Below, one piece after another: positions 18,690 to 27,903 of a stretch of 64,000 nucleotides of DNA. This DNA is from CAIYTF01 sp963664845 (lineage in GTDB: Bacteria > Bacteroidota > Ignavibacteria > Ignavibacteriales > Ignavibacteriaceae). The position numbers and the translations under genes are program-made. The DNA is taken from positions 3,782,001 through 3,846,000 of the forward strand of contig OY761615.1 of NCBI GenBank assembly GCA_963664845.1, in the 5' to 3' direction. The notes below the pieces were generated by a model. It did no database searches. It saw only the letters and a program-made list of their open reading frames with translations, and had not been told where the DNA came from. Every line of letters starts with the position of its first letter. Position 1 is the stretch's first letter.

Positions 18690-20063
18690 TTACAGTAAAC
18701 ACAGTTCAATGGCTTCCGACAGATGATCCACACCGATAACTTTTATACCGGAGGTGTTTTTCAAAGTTTTTAAGTTTGATTTTGGCAGCATTATTTTTTC
18801 AAAACCCAGCTTGCTTGATTCCTGGATTCGCTTCTCAACATTTGAAATGCTGCGGATCTCTCCGCCCAACCCCACTTCACCAGCAATGATGAGCATTGGG
18901 TCAACCTGTCGCTCGCTGAAACTTGAAACCACTGCACAGCATGTCGGCAGGTCGATTGCCGGTTCATCGATGCGCAACCCGCCGGTGATATTTAAAAACA
19001 CGTTTGCCGCGGAAAGTCTTTGGTTGTTCCGCTTTTCTATCACGGCGAGGAGAATGGATAATCTCCGAAAGTCTATGCCATTGGCAACGCGCTGCGGGTT
19101 GCCGAAATGCGAAGGTGTAACCAGTGCCTGCACTTCAATCAACAGGGGGCGGGCGCCTTCCACGCTGCAGGTGATCACCGATCCGGGAATGTTCATTTTT
19201 CGCTCACGCAGGAACAGCTCGCTCGGATTGACCACCTGGCGAAGTCCGCTGTCGTGCATTTCGAAAACCCCGATTTCGTTCACACTGCCAAATCTGTTTT
19301 TCTGTGCACGGAGAATCCGGTAATAGTGTGACGTTTCACCTTCGAACATGATCACGGTATCGACAATATGTTCAAGAATTTTTGGACCGGCGATCATTCC
19401 TTCCTTGGTAATGTGCCCGATGATGATAACGGTGACCCGCTGCTTTTTGGCGATGTCCATGAGTGCTGCTGTGCACTCGCGCAATTGTGTCACCGACCCC
19501 GGGGTGTTTTGTAGTTCTTCAGAGTATATTGTTTGAATTGAATCAATGATTACCAGCGTCGGTTTGACTTTATCGATGGCACCGCGGATGATATTAAGTT
19601 CTGTTTCCGGCAAAAAGTGCAATGTATCCGATTTCAATTCAAGGCGGTCAGCCCGCAACTTGATCTGTTCGGATGATTCTTCCCCTGACACGTAGAGAAC
19701 CGTTTCTTTCATTGCCGCGGCTGCCTGCAACACAAGGGTCGATTTACCTATTCCCGGATCACCGGCCAGAAGAATAATGGAGCCGGGTATGAAACCGCCG
19801 CCCAAAACGCGGTCAAATTCTTCTATGCCGGTACATATTCTTCCGGTCTCTTCGGTTTGAATGTCCTTGAGCAAGGTTATTTGCGATGCAGGGTAGTTGC
19901 CGGATGATGAAACTTTTTTCCCGGTGTCGGGAGTGAATATCTCCTCGTTAAAGGTATTCCATCCCTCACATTCAGGGCATTTCCCCAACCAGCGGAGTGA
20001 TTCATAACCGCAGGCCGAACAAACGAATTTTACTTTTTGTTTTTTCGTGGATTTTGCAAGCAT
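18690..20063 (-). CDS. radA: DNA repair protein RadA
   Basis: RecA-like DnaB-type helicase that processes recombination intermediates. The 457-residue protein has the N-terminal zinc finger (VCSACGYES ... CPECEGWNT), Walker A GDPGIGKSTL, Walker B-like LVIIDSIQTI, the RadA signature AQKNRFGSVNEIGVFEM and the C-terminal Lon-protease-like domain (RRLSILLAVIEKR ... EVGLGGEIRSI). The start codon overlaps the sirtuin stop by one base (TAATG at 20061-20065), which indicates translational coupling of the two. Confidence 0.97.
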   Translation of the reverse strand: MLAKSTKKQKVKFVCSACGYESLRWLGKCPECEGWNTFNEEIFTPDTGKKVSSSGNYPASQITLLKDIQTEETGRICTGIEEFDRVLGGGFIPGSIILLAGDPGIGKSTLVLQAAAAMKETVLYVSGEESSEQIKLRADRLELKSDTLHFLPETELNIIRGAIDKVKPTLVIIDSIQTIYSEELQNTPGSVTQLRECTAALMDIAKKQRVTVIIIGHITKEGMIAGPKILEHIVDTVIMFEGETSHYYRILRAQKNRFGSVNEIGVFEMHDSGLRQVVNPSELFLRERKMNIPGSVITCSVEGARPLLIEVQALVTPSHFGNPQRVANGIDFRRLSILLAVIEKRNNQRLSAANVFLNITGGLRIDEPAIDLPTCCAVVSSFSERQVDPMLIIAGEVGLGGEIRSISNVEKRIQESSKLGFEKIMLPKSNLKTLKNTSGIKVIGVDHLSEAIELCLL

Positions 20064-20806
20064 TACGCGCGCAGCTCCCTTACCTTCTCAACAATTTTGG
20101 GAAGTATTTCCGCCGAGGGGAATCTGAGAATTTCATTGCAGAAAGGTGAGAGCTCAGTGGAGACAGGGTTGATCTCAACCACGAATTTACCAAGTTTATG
20201 AGCGTTCATGGGAAGATATGCAGCAGGGTAAACAATGCCGCTCGTTCCGATGGTGAAAAGTATGTCGCAGTTCTCGACTGCCGCCTGTGATGGGTCGAAC
20301 TGATCGGATGGAAGGTTTTCGCCAAACCACACAATATCCGGACGGATCAGTCCGCCGCACTCGCATTTAGGCGACTCTTTAGCATCTTCGAAATCAACGA
20401 AATCGTATCTTTTCTTACAGTTGATGCAATAATTTTTTTCCATGTTGCCGTGCAGCTCATAGATTGTTGAGCTCTTTGCCCGCCGGTGCAGGTTATCAAT
20501 GTTTTGTGTCACGATAATAACCGATTCGAAGTATTCTTCAAGTTGCTTAATTGCATAGTGCCCCGCGTTAGGTTCAGTGGCATGAATAACTTCGCGGCGA
20601 TGCTGATACCATTCCCAAACAAGATCGGGATTCCTCATGAATGCATCAAAGTTGGCAAGCTCTTCAGCACTGAATTTTTTCCAAATGCCGTTTTCACCCC
20701 GGAACGTTGGGACACCGCTTTCGGCAGATATCCCTGCGCCGGTAAAAAACACAAGCCTCCTGGCAGTTTTCAGTTTATCAATTAAATGGTCGCTGAAGTT
20801 GTACAT
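20063..20806 (-). CDS. cobB: NAD-dependent protein deacylase (sirtuin, SIRT5-like class III)
   Basis: A 247-residue sirtuin. NAD-binding motifs are TGAGISAESGVPTFRG and TQNIDNLH; the catalytic His119 lies in ELHGN; zinc cysteines are C127, C130, C148 and C150. WEWYQHRREV supplies the Tyr67-x-x-Arg70 pair that in class III sirtuins binds succinyl/malonyl carboxylates, so desuccinylase activity alongside deacetylation is likely. ATG 20806 with AAAGG seven bases upstream is preferred to TTG 20824. It is coupled to radA. Confidence 0.93.
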   Translation of the reverse strand: MYNFSDHLIDKLKTARRLVFFTGAGISAESGVPTFRGENGIWKKFSAEELANFDAFMRNPDLVWEWYQHRREVIHATEPNAGHYAIKQLEEYFESVIIVTQNIDNLHRRAKSSTIYELHGNMEKNYCINCKKRYDFVDFEDAKESPKCECGGLIRPDIVWFGENLPSDQFDPSQAAVENCDILFTIGTSGIVYPAAYLPMNAHKLGKFVVEINPVSTELSPFCNEILRFPSAEILPKIVEKVRELRA

Positions 20807-20883
20807 ATTTGAGCCTTTTCGCAATTAGTCTGAAATGATTCAGGAAATAGAAATACCTGTAATTTTACTACCCTTATGACGGC

Positions 20884-21066
20884 TGTCGCATAACTATATC
20901 TATTGCAGAATTCCTTGAAATGAAGCTTTGTTAACAGGTGTCAATTGTGCAATAGCTCCATAGCGGGATTTCAGCCTCTCTGCAGACAGGATATAAGCAT
21001 TCAACTTAGCAGATGATTTTCGGCAATGACAAAATGCTTGGTTATGCGACACCCACTCATGGGGCT
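20884..21066. repeat. REP-like intergenic element with 11-bp inverted termini
   Basis: In the 342-base gap between cobB and the phosphohexomutase gene, TGTCGCATAAC (20884-20894) and its exact reverse complement GTTATGCGACA (21041-21051) bracket about 145 bases with no gene. The right end continues into TGCGACACCCAC followed by GGGGCT, a motif repeated at 49252-49275. A further hairpin, CCCCGC/GCGGGG at 21113-21132, lies just 3' of the downstream gene. The layout resembles a small non-autonomous or REP-type element. Confidence 0.5.
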
Positions 21067-21148
21067 ATTTCTTCATTCAATTAATTGAAGAATTATGTTT
21101 CCGGAGGAGCATCCCCGCAATTTGCAGCGGGGTTACTTCCCACGGTAA

Positions 21149-22495
21149 TTATTTTCTTATTATATCGAGCAGTTCTTTTGTTTTTTGTTCCATTAAAGCC
21201 TGGTCTCCACGGCTTTCCACGTTCAGGCGTATGATCGGCTCGGTGTTGGACATGCGCAAATTGAAACGCCATTCCGGGTAATCGACCGACAGCCCGTCGA
21301 GGTCGCTTCGGACTCCTCCCGTGAATATCTTGTCGATTTCAGCGATCTTCGCTGCAGGGTCTGCAATGGTGGAATTGATCTCACCCGAGCAGGGGAATTT
21401 TTGAATCATTTCGTCCACCAGTTCGGAGAATTTCTTCCCCTCTACGGACATAAGCTGAATGACCAACAGGAAGGGAATGAGCCCACTGTCTGAATAGGCA
21501 TTTTCGCGGAAATAGTGATGGGCCGACATTTCGCCGCCATAAATGGCATTTACTGCACGCATTTTTTCTTTTATGAAAGCGTGACCGCTCTTGGAGAGAA
21601 CCGGTATGCCACCGTTTTCTTTAACGATCTCTTCTGTATTCCATGTCAATCGTGGGTCATGGATGATTTTTTCCCCTGGACTCACTTTGAGGATGGATTT
21701 GGCAAGAAGACCAACAACATAGTAGCCTTCAATGAAATTGCCCTTCTCGTCGAAGAAGAAGCAGCGGTCATAATCTCCATCCCAGGCCACGCCCAGGTCT
21801 GCTTTATTTTTCAGAACGGCATCAATGGTTGGTTTACGGTTTTGCTCCAGCATGGGGTTGGGAACACCATTGGGGAAGCTCGAATCTGGTTCAAAGAACA
21901 GTTTGACCATTGAAATGGGAAGGACTTTTTCCAGAAGCTCCAAAGCCGGGCCTACGCAACCATTGCCGGCATTCACCACAACCTTTAGCGGGTTGACCTT
22001 TTTAGTGTCATAGAACTTATTAAGGTTGTCCAGAAACTCTGTCATAATATCGCGTTTCTGATAGGAGCCTCTCTTCTCTGCCTTGGGGGGTAAATTCCCC
22101 GTAAGTATATTTTTTTCAATAACTTGCAGACCAGAGTCATAGCTTATGGGAACACTGTTTCGGCCAACGAATTTTAGGCCGTTATACTCCGGTGGATTAT
22201 GGCTTGCGGTTATCATCACGCCGCAATCGGTTCCCAGATAGGAAGTGCCATAATAGATCATTTCGGTACCGCATAGTCCGATGTCGATGACGTCAACGCC
22301 GGAGTCCTGGAGCCCTGCTGCAAGCGCCTGAGAGAGCGATTCGGAGGAAGTACGGATATCCATACCAATGATGGCCGTTTTGGCCGACACGTATGCAGAC
22401 AGAGCCCGACCAATGTTATAGGCTAATTCCGGGTTAAGTTCTGAGGGCACCTTGCCCCTGATATCGTACGCTTTGAAGCAGGCAATTTTTTCCAT
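21149..22495 (-). CDS. Phosphomannomutase/phosphoglucomutase
   Basis: Alpha-D-phosphohexomutase interconverting sugar 6- and 1-phosphates for nucleotide-sugar synthesis. The 448-residue protein has all four hallmark loops: phosphoserine loop TASHNPPEYNGLK, metal loop DGDYDRCFF, sugar loop GEMSAHHYF and phosphate loop RMSNTEPIIRL. The start FKAYDIRGKVP matches ManB/CpsG proteins. ATG 22495 with AAAGGA about eight bases upstream is preferred to TTG 22516. It stands alone, and a phosphoglucose/phosphomannose isomerase begins at the far end of the window. Confidence 0.94.
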   Translation of the reverse strand: MEKIACFKAYDIRGKVPSELNPELAYNIGRALSAYVSAKTAIIGMDIRTSSESLSQALAAGLQDSGVDVIDIGLCGTEMIYYGTSYLGTDCGVMITASHNPPEYNGLKFVGRNSVPISYDSGLQVIEKNILTGNLPPKAEKRGSYQKRDIMTEFLDNLNKFYDTKKVNPLKVVVNAGNGCVGPALELLEKVLPISMVKLFFEPDSSFPNGVPNPMLEQNRKPTIDAVLKNKADLGVAWDGDYDRCFFFDEKGNFIEGYYVVGLLAKSILKVSPGEKIIHDPRLTWNTEEIVKENGGIPVLSKSGHAFIKEKMRAVNAIYGGEMSAHHYFRENAYSDSGLIPFLLVIQLMSVEGKKFSELVDEMIQKFPCSGEINSTIADPAAKIAEIDKIFTGGVRSDLDGLSVDYPEWRFNLRMSNTEPIIRLNVESRGDQALMEQKTKELLDIIRK

Positions 22496-22624
22496 GAATG
22501 CTTTTTCCTTTGACAATGGGAATAAAAAGATATAATATTGAAACTTATAATTTCAGGCAGTTATTTCCAAACAGCCAAAAACCGGGTAAGAATTTTTTCT
22601 TAGGAAATTCTACCCCAAAATAAT

Positions 22625-22963
22625 ATGTTTATACCGAAATTAAAGGAGAATATTATAGCTCATTTGGATACTGTTCAGCAGCGTTTTACAAAGTGCAACA
22701 ATGCTCGCTGCAACTCAATATTTTTAGTTTACCCCGAAGAAATTGCGGGAGATCTTGGTTATCTTTGCCCGAAGTGCAGTTCAAAGCTACTGAGTCATCA
22801 TGTTATTCAGTGTGCGAGTTGTGCGACGGTTATTAATATGGTACGGGCCTCAGACCATGAAGAAAAGGCAGTCTTCACGATTGATAAGTGCTCGCATTGC
22901 ATAGGAAGCATTGAAGATGAATGGGCCATTGAGCCAATTTATCAGGCTGATTCCTATTTTTGA
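22625..22963 (+). CDS. Zinc-ribbon hypothetical protein
   Basis: A 112-residue protein with several metal-binding-like pairs: C-x4-C (KCNNARC), CPKC, CASC and CSHC, spaced for two zinc ribbons. Its N-terminal part (RCNSIFLVYPEEIAGDLGYLCPKC) resembles ribbon modules that precede MJ0042/DksA-like folds. No further domain follows. It may be a nucleic-acid-binding or adaptor protein; I do not recognise the family. It is divergent from the phosphohexomutase, with about 130 bases between their starts. Confidence 0.7.
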   Translation: MFIPKLKENIIAHLDTVQQRFTKCNNARCNSIFLVYPEEIAGDLGYLCPKCSSKLLSHHVIQCASCATVINMVRASDHEEKAVFTIDKCSHCIGSIEDEWAIEPIYQADSYF

Positions 22964-23379
22964 TTTACTTTTATTGCCCACATACAAAAATCACATTACG
23001 ACTTCATACCCAGGCACTTTTTTTAAACTGCCCTAATGGGTATATTATATTTTGCCACAGGTTGTTGGCAGTTGGGCTATAAATAAGCTGTTCGCCTGAC
23101 AGTTGTTGCCTGACTATAAGCAGTGGCTGAGTATGCTTATCAGGTAGAACGTACTCTGCCGCTTCGCCCCAAACTGCTCTTGAAAGCTGACCCGACGCAC
23201 TCCCAATAGTTCCCAAATAATCCGCCACCGGGTCACCTAAAATTGTAAAAGTGCAATTTCAAGGCAAAAACGACTTGTTTTATGTAATTTCACCGAATAT
23301 ATTCCTGCCCGCTATCAACTTCTTTAAAAATTTTTCGACAATAATTAACAGGATAAACCATTTAAAACTCAGAGATGTG
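22964..23379. other. Non-coding gap, no clear content
   Basis: This 416-base stretch precedes the receiver-kinase gene. It contains AT-rich ends and a GC-richer centre (about 23080-23230). Short open frames exist on both strands, but none has a plausible ribosome binding site, composition or family motif. No terminator or RNA fold stands out. Confidence 0.4.
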
Positions 23380-24567
23380 ATGCGAACTTTCAGGGTCTTG
23401 GTCGTAGAGGATGAAATTATCGCAGCTACTTTCATCAAGCGTGTTCTTAAGGAATTTGGTTATGAAACAAGCGGTCACTTTACAACAGGTGAAGAGGCCT
23501 TGGCGTTCATCGAGACCAATCCGGTTGATATTGTCCTTATGGATATTGTTCTTGAAGGTGAGTTGGATGGAATTGACACGGCAAAAATTATTACCCAAAA
23601 ATTTGATATCCCCGTACTTTATCTGACCTCCTATAGCGATGAACAACGGATAGACCGCGCAATTATAACCGAGCCCTTTGGTTATATACTGAAACCCATT
23701 AATGAGCGTGAACTGCATGCCAATATCAGGATGAGCGTTTTCAAGCACGATCTGGAAAAAAAGCTCCGCACCTACGTGGTGGATTTGGAGCAACATCAGC
23801 ACAAGCTCGAAGAACAGGCAATACAGCTTCAGGCGTCCGAAAAAAAACTAATTGAGCTTAATGAGAGCAAGGATAAATTGTTCTCCATCATTGCTCATGA
23901 TTTGCGGAGCCCCTTCAATGTTTTGTTGGGATTCTCGGAATACATTGCACAAGATGCTGACCGGATGGAAAAGGAAGCATTGAAAAAGCTGGCAGGGGAG
24001 ATGAATTCCTCGATGAAGAATATTTTCTCTCTGCTGGACAACCTGCTGGAGTGGGCACGTATCCAAACAGGCAGAGTAGACCTCCAACCCAAATTTTTTA
24101 ATCTTGCGGAACAGATCAGGCTTCTTCTCAAGTTGTTGTCCCCCTTGCTAACGCAAAAGGAGCTTCATATTGATATCAATGAAATTCCGCAGGTGGAAAT
24201 ATTCGCAGATATCAGCATGTTCTCATCGGCCATGCAAAACCTGCTCACCAATGCCATAAAGTTCACACGGCGGGGAGGAAAGATATCGCTTGGCATGAGA
24301 AGCGACGAAAATTTTTATCATATATGGGTCTCCGATAATGGAATGGGGATTTCAGAAGAGAAGAAGAAAGAACTTTTAAAACTGGGATCGAATATTTCAA
24401 CTTACGGAACCGAGAATGAACCAGGTTCAGGTCTGGGGCTTATACTGGTGAGCGAGTTTGCACAAAAAAGCGGCGGTGCGCTTTCATTTGAATCGGAAAA
24501 AGGCGCAGGGTCGAAGTTTACGATAAGTCTGCCTGTCCCCACTGTTAAGCCGGAAAATCTTAATTAA
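23380..24567 (+). CDS. Receiver domain-histidine kinase hybrid (REC first)
   Basis: A 395-residue protein with inverted order: a receiver domain (about 1-125; VLVVEDE acidic pocket, phospho-Asp55 in VLMDIVLEG, LTSYS, Lys in YILKPINE), a coiled coil, then a HisKA domain (FSIIAHDLRSPFNVLLGFSEY) and HATPase (NAIKFTRRGGKI, SDNGMGISEE, GSGLGLILVSEF). Such proteins relay a phosphate received at the N-terminus into kinase control. ATG 23380 opens the receiver fold directly; an in-frame ATG at 23251 would add 43 residues with no domain. No DNA-binding output is present and there is no partner nearby. Confidence 0.92.
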   Translation: MRTFRVLVVEDEIIAATFIKRVLKEFGYETSGHFTTGEEALAFIETNPVDIVLMDIVLEGELDGIDTAKIITQKFDIPVLYLTSYSDEQRIDRAIITEPFGYILKPINERELHANIRMSVFKHDLEKKLRTYVVDLEQHQHKLEEQAIQLQASEKKLIELNESKDKLFSIIAHDLRSPFNVLLGFSEYIAQDADRMEKEALKKLAGEMNSSMKNIFSLLDNLLEWARIQTGRVDLQPKFFNLAEQIRLLLKLLSPLLTQKELHIDINEIPQVEIFADISMFSSAMQNLLTNAIKFTRRGGKISLGMRSDENFYHIWVSDNGMGISEEKKKELLKLGSNISTYGTENEPGSGLGLILVSEFAQKSGGALSFESEKGAGSKFTISLPVPTVKPENLN

Positions 24568-24622
24568 GTTGAATAGAAATTATGCTGGATAGTTGCCACA
24601 TATAATTCGTATTGATAGTTAC

Positions 24623-25570
24623 TTACCTTCTCTTAAGCAGCAGCCGGTCGTGATACAGCTTTCCAATAATTGCACCATAGATAAATACAATTGCTGAATA
24701 ATAAAGCCAAAACGCAATTGCAATAATAAGTGCATAGGCCCCGTATATTTTCCCATATGTGGCAAAGTGAAAGAGATAGTACCCGAAAACCTGTTTTGCA
24801 GTTTCCCAAAGAATTGCAGCCCAAACGGCTCCCACGAACACGGCTTTCTTCCGTATTTTGACGATGGGGACAAAATGGTAAAGAAGAGAAAACAAAATGA
24901 TGATCATGGAAAGTGAGAAGATGGTAGTAAACAGCTTTTGGAAAATGCCATATTTAAGAAATTCAAGTTCGACATAGCTGTTGGAAAAATTCCTGAGGAC
25001 GTCGATGATGGGAAAGATCAATGATGAAGCAAGCAGAAGGATAATGGTTACAAAGATCAGAGCAAAATCCCGCAGCAATCCCAGAATGAAATTCACGTCC
25101 TCCTTTGCGCCAAAAATGGTGTTTAGTATAGTCCGGATAGCACCCGAAAAACCACTGGCGGCGAAGAGCATTCCAAACAATCCAACTAATCCTGCGAAAT
25201 TCTTAAAGGCTACAACTTCCTTAAGCCGGTTCTGCAAAACCTCCTTTATAAAGTCAGAGTAGGTATCATACGGAATGGCAGTATCAATCAAGGTGTTTAT
25301 CTGCATTGCCACTGAGGCCGAGCTCAGAAAATTACCGAGTACCCAGAACAGGATCAGAACAAACGGGATGATGCAAAGCAAGATGGAAAAAGCCAGCCCG
25401 CCGCTGAATAAAAAAACATGATACCGGTCAATGCTGTTAAAGAGATTAACGGCATAATACACAACAGCGATCGCAAGGTTTTGCAATCGTTTGGATATTT
25501 GAAAAAGCAGCACAATTTTCCGGCGATAGTACCGGAACAGTGTGAGCATTTTTTCTTTCAACTTTGCCAT
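24623..25570 (-). CDS. YihY/virulence factor BrkB family membrane protein
   Basis: A 315-residue inner-membrane protein with six hydrophobic helices and the family pattern FLFSGGLAFSILLCIIPFVLILFW near the first helix and AVFVGAVWAAILWETAKQVFGYY further on. The family was once annotated as ribonuclease BN, which is wrong; the actual function is unsettled. It lies 99 bases after aguA on the same strand and may be co-transcribed. It faces the receiver-kinase gene convergently across 55 bases with no obvious hairpin. Confidence 0.9.
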   Translation of the reverse strand: MAKLKEKMLTLFRYYRRKIVLLFQISKRLQNLAIAVVYYAVNLFNSIDRYHVFLFSGGLAFSILLCIIPFVLILFWVLGNFLSSASVAMQINTLIDTAIPYDTYSDFIKEVLQNRLKEVVAFKNFAGLVGLFGMLFAASGFSGAIRTILNTIFGAKEDVNFILGLLRDFALIFVTIILLLASSLIFPIIDVLRNFSNSYVELEFLKYGIFQKLFTTIFSLSMIIILFSLLYHFVPIVKIRKKAVFVGAVWAAILWETAKQVFGYYLFHFATYGKIYGAYALIIAIAFWLYYSAIVFIYGAIIGKLYHDRLLLKRR

Positions 25571-25669
25571 CCATTCTTTGAGGGCGTATGGTGTTGCAGG
25601 AAGGCTGCTTCACAACCATGCCACCGTCCGTGTTTTAGATATAAAATTCTTTTATTCATAAACGTTCAA

Positions 25670-26707
25670 TCACGCCGGCAATTCGTGCGAGAGACAATGT
25701 AATGTGCCTAATCCCCATACTAAATCCACGGCATGGATGCCGCAAACACTGCGACCGGGGAACAACTCCGCAATTATGCCGAGCGCAAGCCGGTCATTGG
25801 GATCGTTGAATGTTGGGACGAGCACGCAGGAATTGCCAATATAGAAATTGGCATAGCTTGCAGGCAGGCGCAGCCCGTCGAACGATAATGGTGCCGGCAT
25901 TGGCAGGCTTATAACATCCGGTTTTGAACCGTCAGCCAGGCTTGCGCTTTGCAGACGCTCATAGTTGGCTTCCAGAATGCTGTAGTTAAGCTCTTTGGGG
26001 TTGGATTCTCTGCATGTCAAAATGGTGTTTTGATTTACAAATCTGGTAATGTCATCAACATGGCCATGGGTGTCATCACCGTGTATGCCGGCTTCAAGCC
26101 AGATGATATGCTTTACGCCGAAATAGTCCTTAAACACGCTCAGGTATTCCTCTTTGCCAAAACCTTCATTACGTACCTGTTGTTTGGGATCCAGCAGACA
26201 TTCTTCAGTGGTGATGAGTGTTCCTTTGCCATTGACATCGATCGCACCACCTTCGAGCGTTACGGCGAAGCCTTTATAACCCGCTTCGATATAGGGGCTG
26301 GAAAGTTTCTTGCTGAGGAATGCAGGGAGTTTGACATCCTTCTTCCAGTTGTCATACTTGGACCACGCATCAAAATGCAGGTCAACAACCAGGCGCTGTT
26401 TTGTTTTGGTATCTTTCACAAATGCGGGGCAGGAATCACGCATCCAGTTTCTGTCTGTCTGGGCTATGAGGAACTGCACTTTTGCAAGGTCAACGTATGC
26501 TTTAGCCAGCAGCCGTTCGGCAAGCGCCTTTTGTGTGGCATCCTTCACTATAAGGATCACCGGTTCCGATTCCGTAAGCCGTCTGATTATGTCAACATAG
26601 ACCCAATAAATGGGGATGAATTTTCCCGGCCAGTCGGTTTTGTTTGTTGGCCAGCAAAGAATGGTTGCCTGATGTTTTTCCCATTCTGCAGGTAAGCGAT
26701 ATGCCAT
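25670..26707 (-). CDS. aguA: Agmatine deiminase
   Basis: Hydrolyses agmatine to N-carbamoylputrescine and ammonia. The 345-residue protein of the peptidylarginine-deiminase fold shows RNWMRDSCP (acidic substrate-binding residues), TLEGGAIDVNGKGTLITTEECLL, HGDDTHGHVDDITRFV (catalytic His/Asp) and the nucleophilic Cys338 in GTLHCLSHE. The N-terminus MAYRLPAEWEKHQATILCWP is standard for AguA. aguB is 21 bases upstream on the same strand, which supports a two-step route to putrescine. Confidence 0.95.
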   Translation of the reverse strand: MAYRLPAEWEKHQATILCWPTNKTDWPGKFIPIYWVYVDIIRRLTESEPVILIVKDATQKALAERLLAKAYVDLAKVQFLIAQTDRNWMRDSCPAFVKDTKTKQRLVVDLHFDAWSKYDNWKKDVKLPAFLSKKLSSPYIEAGYKGFAVTLEGGAIDVNGKGTLITTEECLLDPKQQVRNEGFGKEEYLSVFKDYFGVKHIIWLEAGIHGDDTHGHVDDITRFVNQNTILTCRESNPKELNYSILEANYERLQSASLADGSKPDVISLPMPAPLSFDGLRLPASYANFYIGNSCVLVPTFNDPNDRLALGIIAELFPGRSVCGIHAVDLVWGLGTLHCLSHELPA

Positions 26708-26728
26708 TATAGTATGTCTCTCTGTTAA

Positions 26729-27625
26729 CTAATCAATAAAACGTTTGGTGATATCGCCATAGGCATCCACCCTGCGGTCGCGCAGGAAAGGCCAGTTGCG
26801 GCGGACAACTTCCATTTTGGTCAGATCAACTTCCGCGTGAAGTATCTCTTCCTTATCTGTTGAACCCTGAACCAGCATAACTCCCTGCGGATCACAGATG
26901 AACGATGATCCCCAAAATTCAATTCCGGCTTGAGATGCTATTGGTTTTTCCAGGCCGATACGGTTTGCAGCGGCCACATAGCAGCCGTTGGCAATTGCAT
27001 GGCCTCGCTGAACGGTTATCCAGGAATCGCGTTGCTTTGCGCCGTGTTTTTCCTTTTCCGCCGGATGCCATCCTATGGCAGTGGGGTAGAATAAAATTTC
27101 TGCGCCCTGCAAAGCGGTAAGCCGTGCACCTTCGGGATACCATTGATCCCAGCAGATGAGCACACCCAGTTTTCCATAGGCTGTTTTGATTGCCTTGAAT
27201 CCAAGGTCGCCCGGTGTGAAATAAAATTTCTCATAGTATGATGGATCATCGGGAATGTGCATCTTCCTGTAGATGCCGGCAACTGAACCATCCTTGTCAA
27301 TAATAACCGCGCTGTTGTGATACAATCCGGGTGCGCGCTTTTCAAATACCGGCACAACAAGAACGGTTTTAGTTTTTGCGGCAAGCTGCTGCATGCGCTT
27401 TGTTGTTTCACCATCAATGGGTTCCGCGAGATCGAAGAGATCGGAATCTTCCGATTGGCAAAAATATTGTGAGCGGAAGAGTTCGGGAAGGCAGATAACC
27501 TGCGCGCCTTCTTTTGCTGCTTTGCTTATCCATGCTTCTGCTTTTTTCATGTTCTCCGCGAGAGAGGGGGCAAAAGCCAGTTGCAGAAGAGCAACCCTGT
27601 AAGTGTTTAGTTTGTTGTTTTTCAT
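26729..27625 (-). CDS. aguB: N-carbamoylputrescine amidohydrolase
   Basis: Nitrilase-superfamily enzyme releasing putrescine, CO2 and ammonia from N-carbamoylputrescine. The 298-residue protein carries the catalytic triad Glu48 (CLPELFRSQYFCQ), Lys121 (YRKMHIPDDP) and Cys158 (LICWDQWYPEGARL). RSQYFCQ and the DQWYPEGAR segment are typical of AguB rather than other carbon-nitrogen hydrolases. It is the first gene of the aguB-aguA pair. Confidence 0.95.
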   Translation of the reverse strand: MKNNKLNTYRVALLQLAFAPSLAENMKKAEAWISKAAKEGAQVICLPELFRSQYFCQSEDSDLFDLAEPIDGETTKRMQQLAAKTKTVLVVPVFEKRAPGLYHNSAVIIDKDGSVAGIYRKMHIPDDPSYYEKFYFTPGDLGFKAIKTAYGKLGVLICWDQWYPEGARLTALQGAEILFYPTAIGWHPAEKEKHGAKQRDSWITVQRGHAIANGCYVAAANRIGLEKPIASQAGIEFWGSSFICDPQGVMLVQGSTDKEEILHAEVDLTKMEVVRRNWPFLRDRRVDAYGDITKRFID

Positions 27626-27836
27626 TAGCGATATTTAAAAATGTTACAAAAATAATAATGAAGATTATACAATAATGCCACCACTTCGGTGACAGTTGCA
27701 TAATGCATTTAGCGTTGAATTCTGCTTTGCAAAGCCTTGTTTTTAGGCGCTAATCTTGAGATTGCCCCGCACACGGGATGAAGCACTTCACCCGATGCGG
27801 GCTCGCAATGACATATTCTTAGTTGAGCAACAACCT

Positions 27837-27887
27837 CCGAAGGCCGGGGTTACCGAAGTTTCAAAAATCCTGGCCTTTAAGCCAGGG
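27837..27887. repeat. REP-like palindromic repeat, copy 1
   Basis: A 51-base unit with AAGGCCGGGG on one side and CCTGGCCTTTA on the other. It aligns without gaps to 63478-63528, differing mostly by transitions. The neighbouring bases 27765-27815 hold a second imperfect palindrome (CCGCA ... TGCGG followed by GCAATGACA). No gene is seen in 27626-27903. The right arm doubles as the terminator listed separately. Confidence 0.6.
27863..27886 (-). terminator. Intrinsic terminator of the hrcA-to-MORN operon
   Basis: Read on the minus strand, CCTGGC-loop-GCCAGG forms a six-base-pair GC-rich stem followed by ATTTTT. It begins 18 bases after the stop of the last MORN-repeat gene, so it probably ends the long minus-strand operon. 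It appears to have been recruited from a REP-like repeat. Confidence 0.6.
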
Positions 27888-27903
27888 AATACAAAATAAA
27901 TTG

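Noticed and set aside
23004..23228. 74-codon minus-strand reading frame in the gap before the REC-kinase
   Set aside because: No supporting signal; the composition change could reflect a degraded insert, but no transposase motif is visible.
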